NCBI GenBank assembly: GCA_041916775.1
Contig: JAYRYZ010000017.1
Location: 1 to 64,000, forward strand
Length of the DNA stretch: 64,000 nucleotides
Direction of reading: 5' to 3'
Source: UBA2357 sp041916775
GTDB lineage: Bacteria; Pseudomonadota; Gammaproteobacteria; Burkholderiales; Rhodocyclaceae
In this document: positions 16,138-25,900 of the stretch, in pieces
How the letters are laid out: each line of letters begins with the position of its first letter
How positions within the stretch are numbered: position 1 is the stretch's first letter
Position numbers and translations under genes: made by a program
Notes under the pieces: generated by a model
What the model saw: the letters and a program-made list of their open reading frames with translations, nothing else
What the model was told of the DNA's origin: nothing
Databases searched by the model: none

Positions 16138-18165
16138 TCAGGGCCTGACCGCGCATTCCGGCATGGTGGCGACATGCTGCATGCAGGCGTTGAGGTCACC
16201 GGCGTCGATGCGCAGGCTCACCGGCGCCCCCTGACCGTAGCGCATCACGCTGTGCCTGCCGTCGCCATGCAGATCCACGCACACGCACGGCGCCGCGGCC
16301 GGCGCAGGTGCGGCCTCTGCTGCGAGCGCACGCATGCGCGCTACGAGCGCCTGCAACCGCTCGCGTGCCTCTTCCGGCACCTGCCCCGCCTGCAGCCAGG
16401 TCTCGATCGTGCCTGCATCCGCAGCGTAGAGATCCATTCCGAGCGCACGCAACTGCAGCGCCAGCGCGTCGTCCGCCGCCACAAGCTGGCCGAAGCCGCG
16501 CAGCGCCCGCACTGTGAGCTGCCCTGCGCGGGCCAGCGCGACGAGCTCGGCCGGGCGCTCATCGGCGGGCGCTGCCTGCGCGGTCGGCAGCGCAGGTGCG
16601 ATCGGCGCGCCGGCGCCGGCCGGCATGCCGCTCTCCAGCCAGCGCAGCGCGCCGCCGTTGCCGCTGTAAGCGCTCGGCTGATCCTGGATCAGCACATCGC
16701 CGCGCGCGCTGACCACCATCTCGTTGAGCCGCCCCTGCACCATCCCGGACGACGGCACCACCTGCAGGAATGTGCCCTCCGCGTCATAGATCCAGATCGC
16801 CCGGCCCATACGGTCGTAGGCATGAACGCGGCCATCGCCGTCGACGTCGAGATTCTCCACCGAGAAGTAGGTGCGCTTATCCCCGGGGAAGCCCGCGAAC
16901 CCGGTGCCGAGCACCGACCACTCGGCCAACTGCGCGCCACCGGCGTCGAAGCGGCGGATCAGGTCGGCCGGGCTGCGGTCGGTGGCGAGCACCGCGCCGC
17001 CGTCCGGCATCAGCGCCACCAGCCCGAACTCGGGCAGCACCATGCTACCCGCCAGGCTGCCATCCGCAGCGAGCCTCACAAGCACATGCGCCTTGTCGGC
17101 GAGGCGCTCGGCCTGCACCGTCATGCCGCCGTCTGCCGCCACCCACAGTCGCTGAGGCGCCCGCACCGCCTGCTCACCGAGCGCCGTCTTGCCCAGCGCA
17201 ACCAGGCCGCGCGGCTGGCCATCGCGCGTGAAGATCTGGATGTTGGGCCCGTCCATCCCGTCATCGAGCACATGCACATTTCCATCCGGGCCGAAGACGA
17301 GAGACACCGGGCTGCGCAGCCGGCCGGTGGCGGGCTGATCGACCTTGTCGTGCTTCTCGCCCCATTCGTGCAGCAGTGTGCCGTCGGCGGCGAACACCCG
17401 CACCCGGCCATGACGGCTGTCGCCCAGCGCGGTCACGCCATCGGGGGCGGCGGCCGGGCCGAACACGTACATGAAGTGGTCACCCTCCACCGCATAGGGA
17501 ATCTCGCGCAGCGCCCGCAGCGGCGGTGGGCGCTGGTCGTCGGCGCCCGCCAGCATGGCCTTGATGCGCGCGATGTTGGCGTCGTAGAAGTCGCGCGTGC
17601 CGGCGATGGCCACCATCAGGTGGCGGCCGTCGGCGTCCGCTTGCGGCGCCACCGCCACGTTGAGATCCAGCGCCTGCGCCACACCATCGACAAGTCGCGA
17701 CGCCCGCACCGTGATCAGCGTAAGCGGCCGGGTGCCGATCGTGATCGCCTCCTGGTTCAGCGTGAATGATTGGACGTCCTTCTCCTGCCCCATGCGCTCG
17801 AACTCGGCGAGGAAGGCCTCGACCCCGGTCTTGCCGTCCTTGCTGCGCGGCGCCCGCTCCAGGCCAACGCGCACCATACCGAACGGGAGCGCGCGCATCG
17901 CCGCCTCGTCCATGCCCTCGGGCATGTCGTCCTTGTCCGACTCGGGCTGGCGGCCGAAGTAGAAGGCCACCGCGCCGTCATCCATCAGCGGCTGCCAATC
18001 CACCGGCACCGGCACATGGAATGGCGGCATCCAACGCCACGCGACTGCGTCCTGCGCCCCGGCCGCAGCGCCCGCCAGCACGAGCCCGACCACACACAAA
18101 GCCGCGCAGATGCGCGTGCGCAGGCGCCTCGGCGCGCTGCGCAGGGATCCGATCTGTTCGAACAT
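16138..18165 (-). CDS. Exported NHL-like beta-propeller protein with the shared VRALR module; last gene of the 11-gene envelope cluster
   Basis: The protein has 675 residues and a Sec signal peptide to about residue 37. Residues about 45-200 form an unassigned domain (HVPVPVDWQPLMDDG start). Residues about 230-500 carry NHL/WD-like propeller repeats (GRVRVFAADGTLLHEWGE, LVFGPDGNVHVLDDG, LDVDGDGRVHAYDRMG). After an Ala/Pro linker, residues 540-605 hold the module LTVRALRGFGQL (550-561) with ALQLRALGMDL, also found in the two largest proteins of the cluster. The tail has several cysteines (CVCVDLHGDG, ACMQHVATMPEC), suggesting disulfides. The ribosome site is AAGGAAG. Function is unknown; it is probably a periplasmic or surface binding protein. 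Confidence 0.8.
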   Translation of the reverse strand: MFEQIGSLRSAPRRLRTRICAALCVVGLVLAGAAAGAQDAVAWRWMPPFHVPVPVDWQPLMDDGAVAFYFGRQPESDKDDMPEGMDEAAMRALPFGMVRVGLERAPRSKDGKTGVEAFLAEFERMGQEKDVQSFTLNQEAITIGTRPLTLITVRASRLVDGVAQALDLNVAVAPQADADGRHLMVAIAGTRDFYDANIARIKAMLAGADDQRPPPLRALREIPYAVEGDHFMYVFGPAAAPDGVTALGDSRHGRVRVFAADGTLLHEWGEKHDKVDQPATGRLRSPVSLVFGPDGNVHVLDDGMDGPNIQIFTRDGQPRGLVALGKTALGEQAVRAPQRLWVAADGGMTVQAERLADKAHVLVRLAADGSLAGSMVLPEFGLVALMPDGGAVLATDRSPADLIRRFDAGGAQLAEWSVLGTGFAGFPGDKRTYFSVENLDVDGDGRVHAYDRMGRAIWIYDAEGTFLQVVPSSGMVQGRLNEMVVSARGDVLIQDQPSAYSGNGGALRWLESGMPAGAGAPIAPALPTAQAAPADERPAELVALARAGQLTVRALRGFGQLVAADDALALQLRALGMDLYAADAGTIETWLQAGQVPEEARERLQALVARMRALAAEAAPAPAAAPCVCVDLHGDGRHSVMRYGQGAPVSLRIDAGDLNACMQHVATMPECAVRP

Positions 18166-18210
18166 GATGTCTTCCTTCGCGCGGTCTTGTCCGCGCCTCC
18201 CGTGATCCGA

Positions 18211-21200
18211 TCACTTCGCCTCGGTCGCCCCGGCAAAGGCCGAAAGCCGTGCCGGCGGATCCGCCAGCAACCGCGCCATGCCGGCGCGGATGCGCTCGAC
18301 GTCGACCGCGCCGCCGTACATGCCGGCGAGCTGCTGCAGCGCCGCGAGTCGCTCCGCCTCGCTCGGCTGCGGCGCGCCGTTCGCGGCCACCATTGCCTGA
18401 TACTTCTCGTCCAGCGTCGCCCCGGGCAGGTGTGCAAGCGCCGCCGCCGTCTGACCCTCGATCATCGCCGCCATCTGCATCACCGCCTGGCGTTCGCCGC
18501 CGCGCTGGCCGAGATCGGCAGAAAGGCCGAACACCACCACCAGCCCGCCACCGCCCGCAACCAGCTCTCCGCTCGCGCCGTCGTAGAGCAGCACCCGGAC
18601 CATGCCCGAGGCATCGAGCGGGAAGTGGCGCGCGAGCCGCCCCTCGCGCGTGCGCCACACCTCGGTGGTGTCGCTGAACTGCCAGATGAACACCGGCTGC
18701 GCCGGCATCAGGCGTGGCGGCAGGCTTGCGTTGAGGCTGGCCGCCTCCTCGGCGAACGCGAACAGCGCCGTCGGCAGGCGCAGCACCGCAAGCGCAGGCC
18801 TGGCCGGGGGCAGGACGAGATCGAAGCGCAGCCCGTCCTCCCGGCCCGCCTCGAACACCTCGATCGCGAACCCCGGCGCGCTGTCGAGTTCGACGTCGCC
18901 GACCACCGCGGACAGCCGATGCTTGGCGACCGCGCCGGGCGCAAGCGCCTCGCCTTCATCCGCCTCCACCGCGCCGGGTTGCAGCAGCGGATCGATGCCA
19001 CGCGCGACGAGTCGATAGGCGGGGTGCGGCCAGGGCGCGTGGTTCTTCAGGCGCAGCGGAATCCGGATCTGCTCGCCCGGCTGCAAGCGGCCGTCGCCAT
19101 TGTTGGGCGTGCCGGCACGCGGGGCGTCATCCACCACGCCATCCACCTCGATCGCGAGTCCTTGCGCCACCTCCAGCGAGAACCCGGCCTTGCGCGACGC
19201 CTCGGGATTGAGCGCGATCGCGTGCAGCCGCTGCTCCGGGCCGACATTCACCCGCAGCGCCGCGTCGCTGCGCAGCACGCTGCCGGCCGCACGTGGCGGC
19301 GCGTCGCGGTTGCCCGCGTTCATCACGTACAGATCGACGAGCGCGGTGCCGTCGAGCCCGGTCGCGGCGACCGCGAGCTGACGTGTGACGGCAGCCGCGG
19401 GTGCTGGCGCGGGCGTGAACGCGAGATGCTTCGCGGTATAGGGCGCGTCGAGCGCGATCACCGTCTTCACCGCTGGCGCACCGTCCGCCATCGACACTTC
19501 AAACCTGGCGGCACGGCGCACGCTCACCAGGGGATCGTCGACCAGATGCCCGAGCGGCCCTTTCTGGTCCAGCAGGTACCAGCGCGCGAAGCCGCGAAAC
19601 TGTGCCGGAAACGCGCCGGGGCCCCTCTGCATCAGGTGCAGCTCCAGCGCACGCAGGGCGTCGCCATCTGCAGCCAACCCCGCAAGCGCTGCGTGATGCA
19701 GCGGCGGATAGACCGCCCCCTGGGCTGCGAGATAGGCCAGCAGATAGCCGCGCGCATACTCGAGCTCGGGGTAATCACTGTTGGGTGGCGGATCGGCGGG
19801 CTTGCCGGTGTCGGTGAGCACTTGTTCGAGCAGGAAGGGATACGGGTCGCCGCGCCCGATCAGGTTCTGGTCGAGATGATCCCAGGCGATGGCGGCTGCG
19901 GCGTAATCGGCGCTCGCCTCCAACCACCACAGGCTGGAGGCGCTCACGCCGGTATCCGGGTCGTCGGGGAAGGCGCTGTGCTGCACTGCGTGGAAGAGTT
20001 CGTGCGCGGCGATGTGCTTGACCGATCGCCGATCCGCCCTGAACTTCTCGCTCGGCAGCAGGATGCGCCGGCTCTGGTACTCGTAACCACCGGCAGCCCC
20101 CTTGCCGGCCACGCCGGGGAAGATCTCCACCGGCAGCGGCGTCCTCACCGGTGTGAGACCCAGCGCGGCGTAGCGCGCGTGCGAACGTTCGAGGTAGTAG
20201 GCGAGGTCGCGGATGAACGGGATCCAGCCCGGGTTGCGGTAGTCCCACAGCGCCTGGTATGCCGGCTCGAAGCCGCTCTCGCCGCGCCAGTTTGCGATCG
20301 CCTTGTTCTGGCGCAGCGTGTCGACGTCGAAGTAGAGCCTGAAGTGCGTGGTGCGGATGACGTTGCCGGAGAGCAGCTTCACCGGTTCGGCGATCATCAC
20401 CTTGATGTTGTAGATCCAGCCGAGCAGCGACAGATGGCGGGTGCGCGCGACCAGCACGCCGCGCGCAGGATCGTACTCGGTGGGCAGCTCCACCCACAGC
20501 TGCCGCGCCGCATCCCAGCGCGCCGCCACCACCTGCTCGTCCAGCGGACGCAGCGGGTCCAGCATCGCGGGATCGGGCCTGCAGGCGATCTCGACATCGT
20601 CGTCGAAGGTGGTGCGCCCGGCGAGCGTCACCTCGTGCATGCAGAGTGTGTCGAAGCCGCCCATCAGCTCGGCGGGCAGGGCCTCCACCCGACCGATGGA
20701 CACCTCACCGCCCGCCGCCAGCGCCGAGGCGGGAAAGCTCGCGCTGAAGGCCGTGCCGGCAGAGACCGTCTGGCGGCTCGTCGTCGGCGGCAAGCTCGCC
20801 CGCACCCAGTCGGCGACGCGCACGCCCCCGATCTGGTGCGGCCGTGGCGCGTCGGGCTGCGCCACGACGGACGCTGCAGAGGCGGCGGGCTGCGCCTGGG
20901 GGTGCGTTTGCGGTTGAGACCGAAGTGGCTGCTGCGATGGCATTGACGTGTGCTGCGTCGGGTCGACCGGCGACGACTGTGCGGCTCCGACCTGCGTCGG
21001 GTCGACCGGCGACGACTGTGCGGCTCCGGCCTGCGTCGCCTCGCTTCGCCCGCGTGCCGCGGTGGTGAGCAGCGTCATATGCTCCGCGAGCGCATCCAGC
21101 CCCTCGGTCCAGGCGTGCCAGGGCGAATCCGACGCCCGTCCCTCGCGCGCCAGCGCCGCAAGCTCGGCGCGATGCAGCGGCAGCACGTCCAACCCGGCCT

Positions 21201-21771
21201 GCTGAAGCTCCAGCGCCAGCTGCATGAAGCGCGCCGGCAGCCGGTTCCAGGCGCGCAGCGCACGCACGCTGAGCGCGTCCTGTGCGGCGAGTGCGGCGAG
21301 CTCGGCGGGAAGCGCGTCGGACGATGTTTCGGACGATGTTTCGGGCGGCATGTCGGCCGGCATCTGCGCAGGTGCTCCGGCAGGCGTGGCGCCCGTCACC
21401 GCCTCGCAACGGCCCAGCTCGCGCAGGCTGGCAGGATCGGCAAGAAAGCTGTCGCCGGGCAACAGTGCGCCCTTGACGATCACCCGACGGCCCTCGAAGC
21501 GGCTCAGGTCGAGCGGGCTGCGGCTGTCCCGCGTGTAGCTGCGCAGGGTGTACACGCCTTCACTCGCATGGGTACCGAAATCGGTGCGCGAGGTGACCAG
21601 CGCGCCCGCAATCACGCAGCCGGTGACCTCCACCGCGACCGGCTCCGATGCCTGCGCCAGCGCAGAGAGACCCAGCATGCCAGCGACCAGCCAGGCAAGC
21701 ACGCTCGCGCCGTACCTGGCCGAGCACCTCGCGGTACGCCTGCTGGTGCGCTGCGTTTCACCGCATTTCAT
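18211..21771 (-). CDS. Large exported protein with zinc-metallopeptidase motif and the shared VRALR module
   Basis: The protein has 1186 residues and a signal peptide to about residue 43 (LAWLVAGMLGLSALAQAS). Residues 155-235 hold the shared module (LSVRALRAWNRL at 167-178, then LALELQQAGLDVL). A Pro/Gln/Ser-rich linker at about 240-310 includes a 13-residue tandem repeat. A central domain has the gluzincin motif HELFH (His590, Glu591, His594) with Glu618 in WLEASADYAA 24 residues on, fitting HExxH-24-E zinc ligands. The C-terminal 450 residues look beta-rich. The ATG at 21771 overlaps the preceding stop (ATGA). It is probably a periplasmic or secreted protease; I do not recognise the whole-protein family. 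Confidence 0.8.
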   Translation of the reverse strand: MKCGETQRTSRRTARCSARYGASVLAWLVAGMLGLSALAQASEPVAVEVTGCVIAGALVTSRTDFGTHASEGVYTLRSYTRDSRSPLDLSRFEGRRVIVKGALLPGDSFLADPASLRELGRCEAVTGATPAGAPAQMPADMPPETSSETSSDALPAELAALAAQDALSVRALRAWNRLPARFMQLALELQQAGLDVLPLHRAELAALAREGRASDSPWHAWTEGLDALAEHMTLLTTAARGRSEATQAGAAQSSPVDPTQVGAAQSSPVDPTQHTSMPSQQPLRSQPQTHPQAQPAASAASVVAQPDAPRPHQIGGVRVADWVRASLPPTTSRQTVSAGTAFSASFPASALAAGGEVSIGRVEALPAELMGGFDTLCMHEVTLAGRTTFDDDVEIACRPDPAMLDPLRPLDEQVVAARWDAARQLWVELPTEYDPARGVLVARTRHLSLLGWIYNIKVMIAEPVKLLSGNVIRTTHFRLYFDVDTLRQNKAIANWRGESGFEPAYQALWDYRNPGWIPFIRDLAYYLERSHARYAALGLTPVRTPLPVEIFPGVAGKGAAGGYEYQSRRILLPSEKFRADRRSVKHIAAHELFHAVQHSAFPDDPDTGVSASSLWWLEASADYAAAAIAWDHLDQNLIGRGDPYPFLLEQVLTDTGKPADPPPNSDYPELEYARGYLLAYLAAQGAVYPPLHHAALAGLAADGDALRALELHLMQRGPGAFPAQFRGFARWYLLDQKGPLGHLVDDPLVSVRRAARFEVSMADGAPAVKTVIALDAPYTAKHLAFTPAPAPAAAVTRQLAVAATGLDGTALVDLYVMNAGNRDAPPRAAGSVLRSDAALRVNVGPEQRLHAIALNPEASRKAGFSLEVAQGLAIEVDGVVDDAPRAGTPNNGDGRLQPGEQIRIPLRLKNHAPWPHPAYRLVARGIDPLLQPGAVEADEGEALAPGAVAKHRLSAVVGDVELDSAPGFAIEVFEAGREDGLRFDLVLPPARPALAVLRLPTALFAFAEEAASLNASLPPRLMPAQPVFIWQFSDTTEVWRTREGRLARHFPLDASGMVRVLLYDGASGELVAGGGGLVVVFGLSADLGQRGGERQAVMQMAAMIEGQTAAALAHLPGATLDEKYQAMVAANGAPQPSEAERLAALQQLAGMYGGAVDVERIRAGMARLLADPPARLSAFAGATEAK
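20953..21030 (-). repeat. 39-bp in-frame tandem repeat (two copies) in the linker of the metallopeptidase gene
   Basis: A 39-base unit beginning CTGCGTCGGGTCGACCGGCG (plus-strand reading) occurs at 20953-20991 and 20992-21030, with the first eight bases of a third copy after it. Each copy encodes 13 residues ([VA]GAAQSSPVDPTQ). The near identity suggests recent duplication and possible length variation of the linker between strains. Confidence 0.9.
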
Positions 21772-22757
21772 CTTGCTGCCTCCGTCTGCCGCGGGCGGCA
21801 ACCCGCGCTCACCCGCTCGCCGCGCAGGAGTTCCTGCATGCCCTTGCCGTTGCGCTCGATGCGATACACCCGGAAGGGGTCCGACTCCTCGACATGACGG
21901 TCGAGATAGCCGCTGAAGTAGAGGCTGCGCCCGTCCTGCGCCCAGGCCGCATCCACGACGGTGACGTTCTCGCCGCTGAGGCGCAGATTCTTGCCCCGAC
22001 CGAGGAAACGGTCATGCACGAACAGCGCGCTGTTGGGTTCATGCATCACGCGCTCGAAGCGCGCCGACCCCTTCACCGCCAGGGTGTAGGCGAAGACCGT
22101 CGGGTCGGCGGGCGAGGGCAGCACCTTGTCGGTGCTGGTGACCATGCCGGCTCTTTCGCCGAGGATCTGCGCGAGCGGGATGGACTCGGCGAGGCCGCTG
22201 CCATCGGCGGCAAAGAACGTGTAGTCGGTCATGTCGTGCACGCCCAGCGCGCTGCCGTCGGCGCGCCAACCGAGGCTCCACCACTGGTGGTTCTCGGGGT
22301 TCGCGGCGCTGGCGATGCGCACTGCCGCGCGGCCCGGCTCGACCACCATCAGGTGGCTGCGAAAGCGTGCATCGGTGAGGATGAACGCCAGCCGCGCCCC
22401 GTCCGGCGACCATGCCGCCTCGGAGATGAACTCGCCCTCGGCGCCCGCATGCACGCGCATCGCAGCACTACCCGCGAGCGGCTGCACGAAGAGCTGGGTC
22501 GCGTGATGCGCGTCGGTATCCGGATGAATGCAGTAGGCGAGTCGCGTCGCCGTCGCATCCAGCGCGGCGCAAGCACCGGCGACGCGATCCCGCGCCGGGC
22601 CGGGTGCCTGCCAGGTCAGGATGCGGCCGTCGCGCTCGACCGCGAGCACCGGTTCGCAGGCGGAAGCCGGTATCACAACGCCCAGGCCGCAACACAGCAG
22701 CATGCCGATTCGCGCCGACTCATGCAGCGCCCGGCGCAGGCGCTTCATCGCGTTCAT
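21768..22757 (-). CDS. Exported TolB/WD40-like beta-propeller protein
   Basis: The protein has 329 residues. A signal peptide to about residue 35 ends in ASACEP. The body has PD40/TolB-type repeats: EAAWSPDGARLAFILTD, LGWRADGSALGVHD, DAAWAQDGRSLYFSG. These are typical of periplasmic propellers that bind proteins or ligands. I chose the ATG at 22757 because GGAGG lies nine bases upstream; an ATG at 22766 sits directly on that site. The stop overlaps the start of the metallopeptidase gene, so the two are probably made in fixed proportion and may work together. Confidence 0.75.
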   Translation of the reverse strand: MNAMKRLRRALHESARIGMLLCCGLGVVIPASACEPVLAVERDGRILTWQAPGPARDRVAGACAALDATATRLAYCIHPDTDAHHATQLFVQPLAGSAAMRVHAGAEGEFISEAAWSPDGARLAFILTDARFRSHLMVVEPGRAAVRIASAANPENHQWWSLGWRADGSALGVHDMTDYTFFAADGSGLAESIPLAQILGERAGMVTSTDKVLPSPADPTVFAYTLAVKGSARFERVMHEPNSALFVHDRFLGRGKNLRLSGENVTVVDAAWAQDGRSLYFSGYLDRHVEESDPFRVYRIERNGKGMQELLRGERVSAGCRPRQTEAAR

Positions 22758-22800
22758 GCCAACCATCCTCCGGCCACGTTCGGCACTCCCGGTGCGAGAC

Positions 22801-22865
22801 CTGTGCCGCCAATCCGTGCCGTCAATCCGTGCCGTCAATCCGTGCCGTCAAACTGTGCCGTCAAA
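22801..22865 (-). repeat. Five tandem 13-bp repeats in the gap before the TolB-like gene
   Basis: Five head-to-tail copies of a 13-base unit (plus strand CCGTGCCGTCAAT, with one or two changes per copy) fill 22801-22865. In the direction of transcription each unit reads ATTGACGGCACGG. They occupy nearly half of the 147-base gap between the 1273-residue gene and the TolB-like gene. The array could be a slipped-strand tract, a regulator-binding array or an RNA element. Confidence 0.85.
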
Positions 22866-22904
22866 TCCCCGCCGAGGCTGCGCGGCATCGCCCCCCGGCT
22901 ACGC

Positions 22905-25900
22905 CTATTGCGCCGGCTTGGCCTTGGGTGCCGCCTTCGCAGCCGCATCCGGCGTAGCGGCGGACTCACCGCCGCCTGCCGCGCCCTGCCGCGCGCCGCC
23001 CTCCCCACCGCCCGCGGCGAGGAGCGGTGCGAGATCCTTGCCATTGACGGTGAGCTCGCCATCGCTGGTCGCGACCACTGCGAAGCGGTAGATGAGCGCG
23101 TCGCCCTGCTTCTCCTCGATGCCGGCGAGCTTCACCAGCGCGGCGCTGGCGAGGAGATCCTTGCGCTCCGCCTCGCCGAGGTCGGCGGCATAGCGCTTGA
23201 CCAGGGCATCCAGCCCGCGCACCGCAATGTCGGCAGTGGCACGCATGCGTGGCGCTTGGTCCTTGGCCGTCGGCGTCTCGGTCAGCGCGAGTCCGCTCAT
23301 CTTCACGCCGCCGATCGGCATGTCGAAGCTGAGGGTGTCGAGCTTGAGCTGCGTTGCCGCCTGGGCGAACTGCATCAGCAGCATGAAGGGATCGTCGCCG
23401 CCCTCCATCGCCCCGGCGATCAGCGCGGCAACCGGCAGGTTGCTCAATGTGGCGTCCAGCTTCATGTCGCCGGGGGTGAGCTCGGGCGGGGTGCCCGGCA
23501 TGCCCTTCAGCCCCTCGTGGCCGAACATGAGCCTGAGCGCCGGAGCCGGCGTATCCAGGGCCGACAGCGCAAATTTCATCTCGGACCGCGCAAGCGCGAT
23601 GGGCGGCTCACCGGCCGGCGTGGCGGCAAGGCCTTCCATGCCGAGGCTGAGATCGAGCCCACCGAGCAGCTTCGCGGCGGTGGCCGCAAACTCGCCTTCC
23701 GCAGGCGGCTCGCCGAACATCATGCCGAACACCGTCTGTGCGATGCTGCTCAGCGCGAGGCGGTCGACCTTCAGCGCGGCCGAGGCCGAACCCAGTTCGA
23801 AAGTCGTGCCATCGCCTTTCAGCGACAGGCCCTTCAGGCCGTAGCGCACATCGATGTCGCGCAACAGCGCGGAGGCCTGGCTCGCCGCTGCGCCGCCCTC
23901 GACGCTCAGCTCCGCGAGCTGAAATGCCTCGTCCGGTGCCGGCCCCTTCACGTTCGCGCCCGTTAGGCGGAAGCTGCCTTTCGCTTCGCCACTGGCGTTG
24001 AGGAAGGACTCCACCAGTCGCGTCACCGTGGCGCGCGGATCGTCCGGTTCGCTCTCCATGCTCATGAAGCTCTCGAACTCGTCGGACAGCTTGCGCAGGG
24101 CCAACAGGTCGACATTGTGGTAGTCGACCGAGAGGTCGGCGCCTGCAAGCTGGCCGCGCGGCTTGCCATCCTCGCCGAGCAGCTTCCAGTCGCTCGCGCT
24201 GAAGCGCAAGGGACCGCCCCAGCGCCCGGCAGCATCCGGCGCGAGCTTGAGCGTGAGCGCCAGCTTCGCGAGACTCGCACCTGCGAACGCTGGCGCCTGT
24301 GCCTCGGGCTGCGGCGATTCGCTTTCGCCCTGCGCGTTTGCCTCGCCCTGAGGGGCGACGTCCTGTTCCTGATCGGCAGGCTCACCTTGGGAAACGGCCA
24401 GCTGCGTCATGCCGAGGCCCGCGTAAAGCCCGGCGAGCTGCGGTTTTGCGCCGGCCGTGATCTTCACGCCGGTGAGGCTGGCGTCGATACCGACCACCGA
24501 GGCCACCGTGGTGTCGACATCGAAGGCGAGCGTCTTGCTGTCGGCAACGAGGCTCGCAACCTCGTTGCCTTGTCCATCGCGCAGCGCGAGTGCGTCCGGC
24601 AGTTCGGCGGTGAAGCGCCATTGCTTGCCGTCCTTGTCCTGCGGACGGCCGCTGAACGCTAGCAAGGTGGTCTCAGGGAGGAGCGCCTCGCCCAGCGGAA
24701 GGTCATCGCCCAGCACGCGGAACGGCATCAGCATGCGCAGGCTGCCATCCGCCTGCTGGAAGACGTCGGGTTGCACCTCGGCGTCACCGGCGCCAAGCAC
24801 CGCGAGCGCCTGCTGTGCCGGCGCGGAGAGTTTCGGCGTGATCGGCTCGCCTGCCGCGTCGGTACGCAGTGTCCACAGGCTATGTGCGCGGATGCGCTCG
24901 GGGTGCGTGCTGCGGCCGGCTGCCACCACGCCGTCCGGGCGTGCCAGCACCGCGTTGAACGCATCCTCCTCTTCGTCACCGAACACCTTCACCCAGCGCG
25001 GGGTCGCATCGGGCGCGAGCCGCGCGAGCCAGCCGTCGGCGCTGTCGGTCTCGCCAGCGAACAGGAGATCGCCGTCGGTGGTGACACTCATGCCGCGCAG
25101 ACTGCCGATCACCGGCGAGCCCTGGATGCGCAGATCCACCGTCTGCTCTGCGATCGGCGCACCGCTGGAATCAGCGCGGCGCAGCCATGCCTGCTGCGAC
25201 TCGGGCGCCTGGCCGGCGATGAGCAACTCGCCACCGGGCAGGCGTGCCAGCGTGCGCGCTGCACCCCCATTGTCCTGCCCGTATGTGTGGCGCCACTGCA
25301 CCTGGCCCTGTGCGTCCAGCCGCGCCAGCCAGGCCGCCTGGTAGGGCGTGTGGGATTCTCCGGCGACCAGCCAGCCGTCGCCATCGGCGAGCGCCGCATG
25401 GATGCGGGTGGTGTCGTCGATGAGCACGCGCCAGCCCGGCTCGCCATTCGCCGGCACCAGCATCGCCATGCCGTGGCGCTCGCCACTCGGCAGCGCAACC
25501 TGCCCCACCGCGAGCGCGTTGGTACCCGATACCGCAACGGCTTCGATCTCCTCGCTGCTGATGTTCTGCTGCCATTCGCGATCGGTGACGCGCGACCAGC
25601 GCACCGCGCCCTTCGCGTCGAGCGCCACGAGAAAGCCCGGCTGGTACTCGCCCAGGCTACCGGCGAGCAGCACCCCGCCGTCGCCAAACACGCCGGCCGA
25701 CTGCACATGCAGGTTCACGCCGCCGGCGAGCGTGCGCGTCCACAGCGGCATGCCCTGCGCGTCGTAACGTGCCACCCAGGCCTGCAGGCTCGCCGGGGCC
25801 TGCACGCTGCCGGCAAGCACATGGCCTCCGTCAGCGGCGGCGGCGAGAGTGGCCAGATCCTGCCACTCCACTGCGCTGGAGAAGTCCGGCATCGACAGAT

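Noticed and set aside
17770..20946. A 1058-residue plus-strand open frame opposite the NHL-like and metalloprotease-like genes
   Set aside because: It is antisense to two genes with signal peptides and clear motifs, and its product is Arg/His/Ala-rich low-complexity, as expected for the complementary frame of high-GC coding DNA.
22801..22865. Possible CRISPR array
   Set aside because: The 13-bp repeats are directly adjacent with no spacers, and there are no cas genes in the window.
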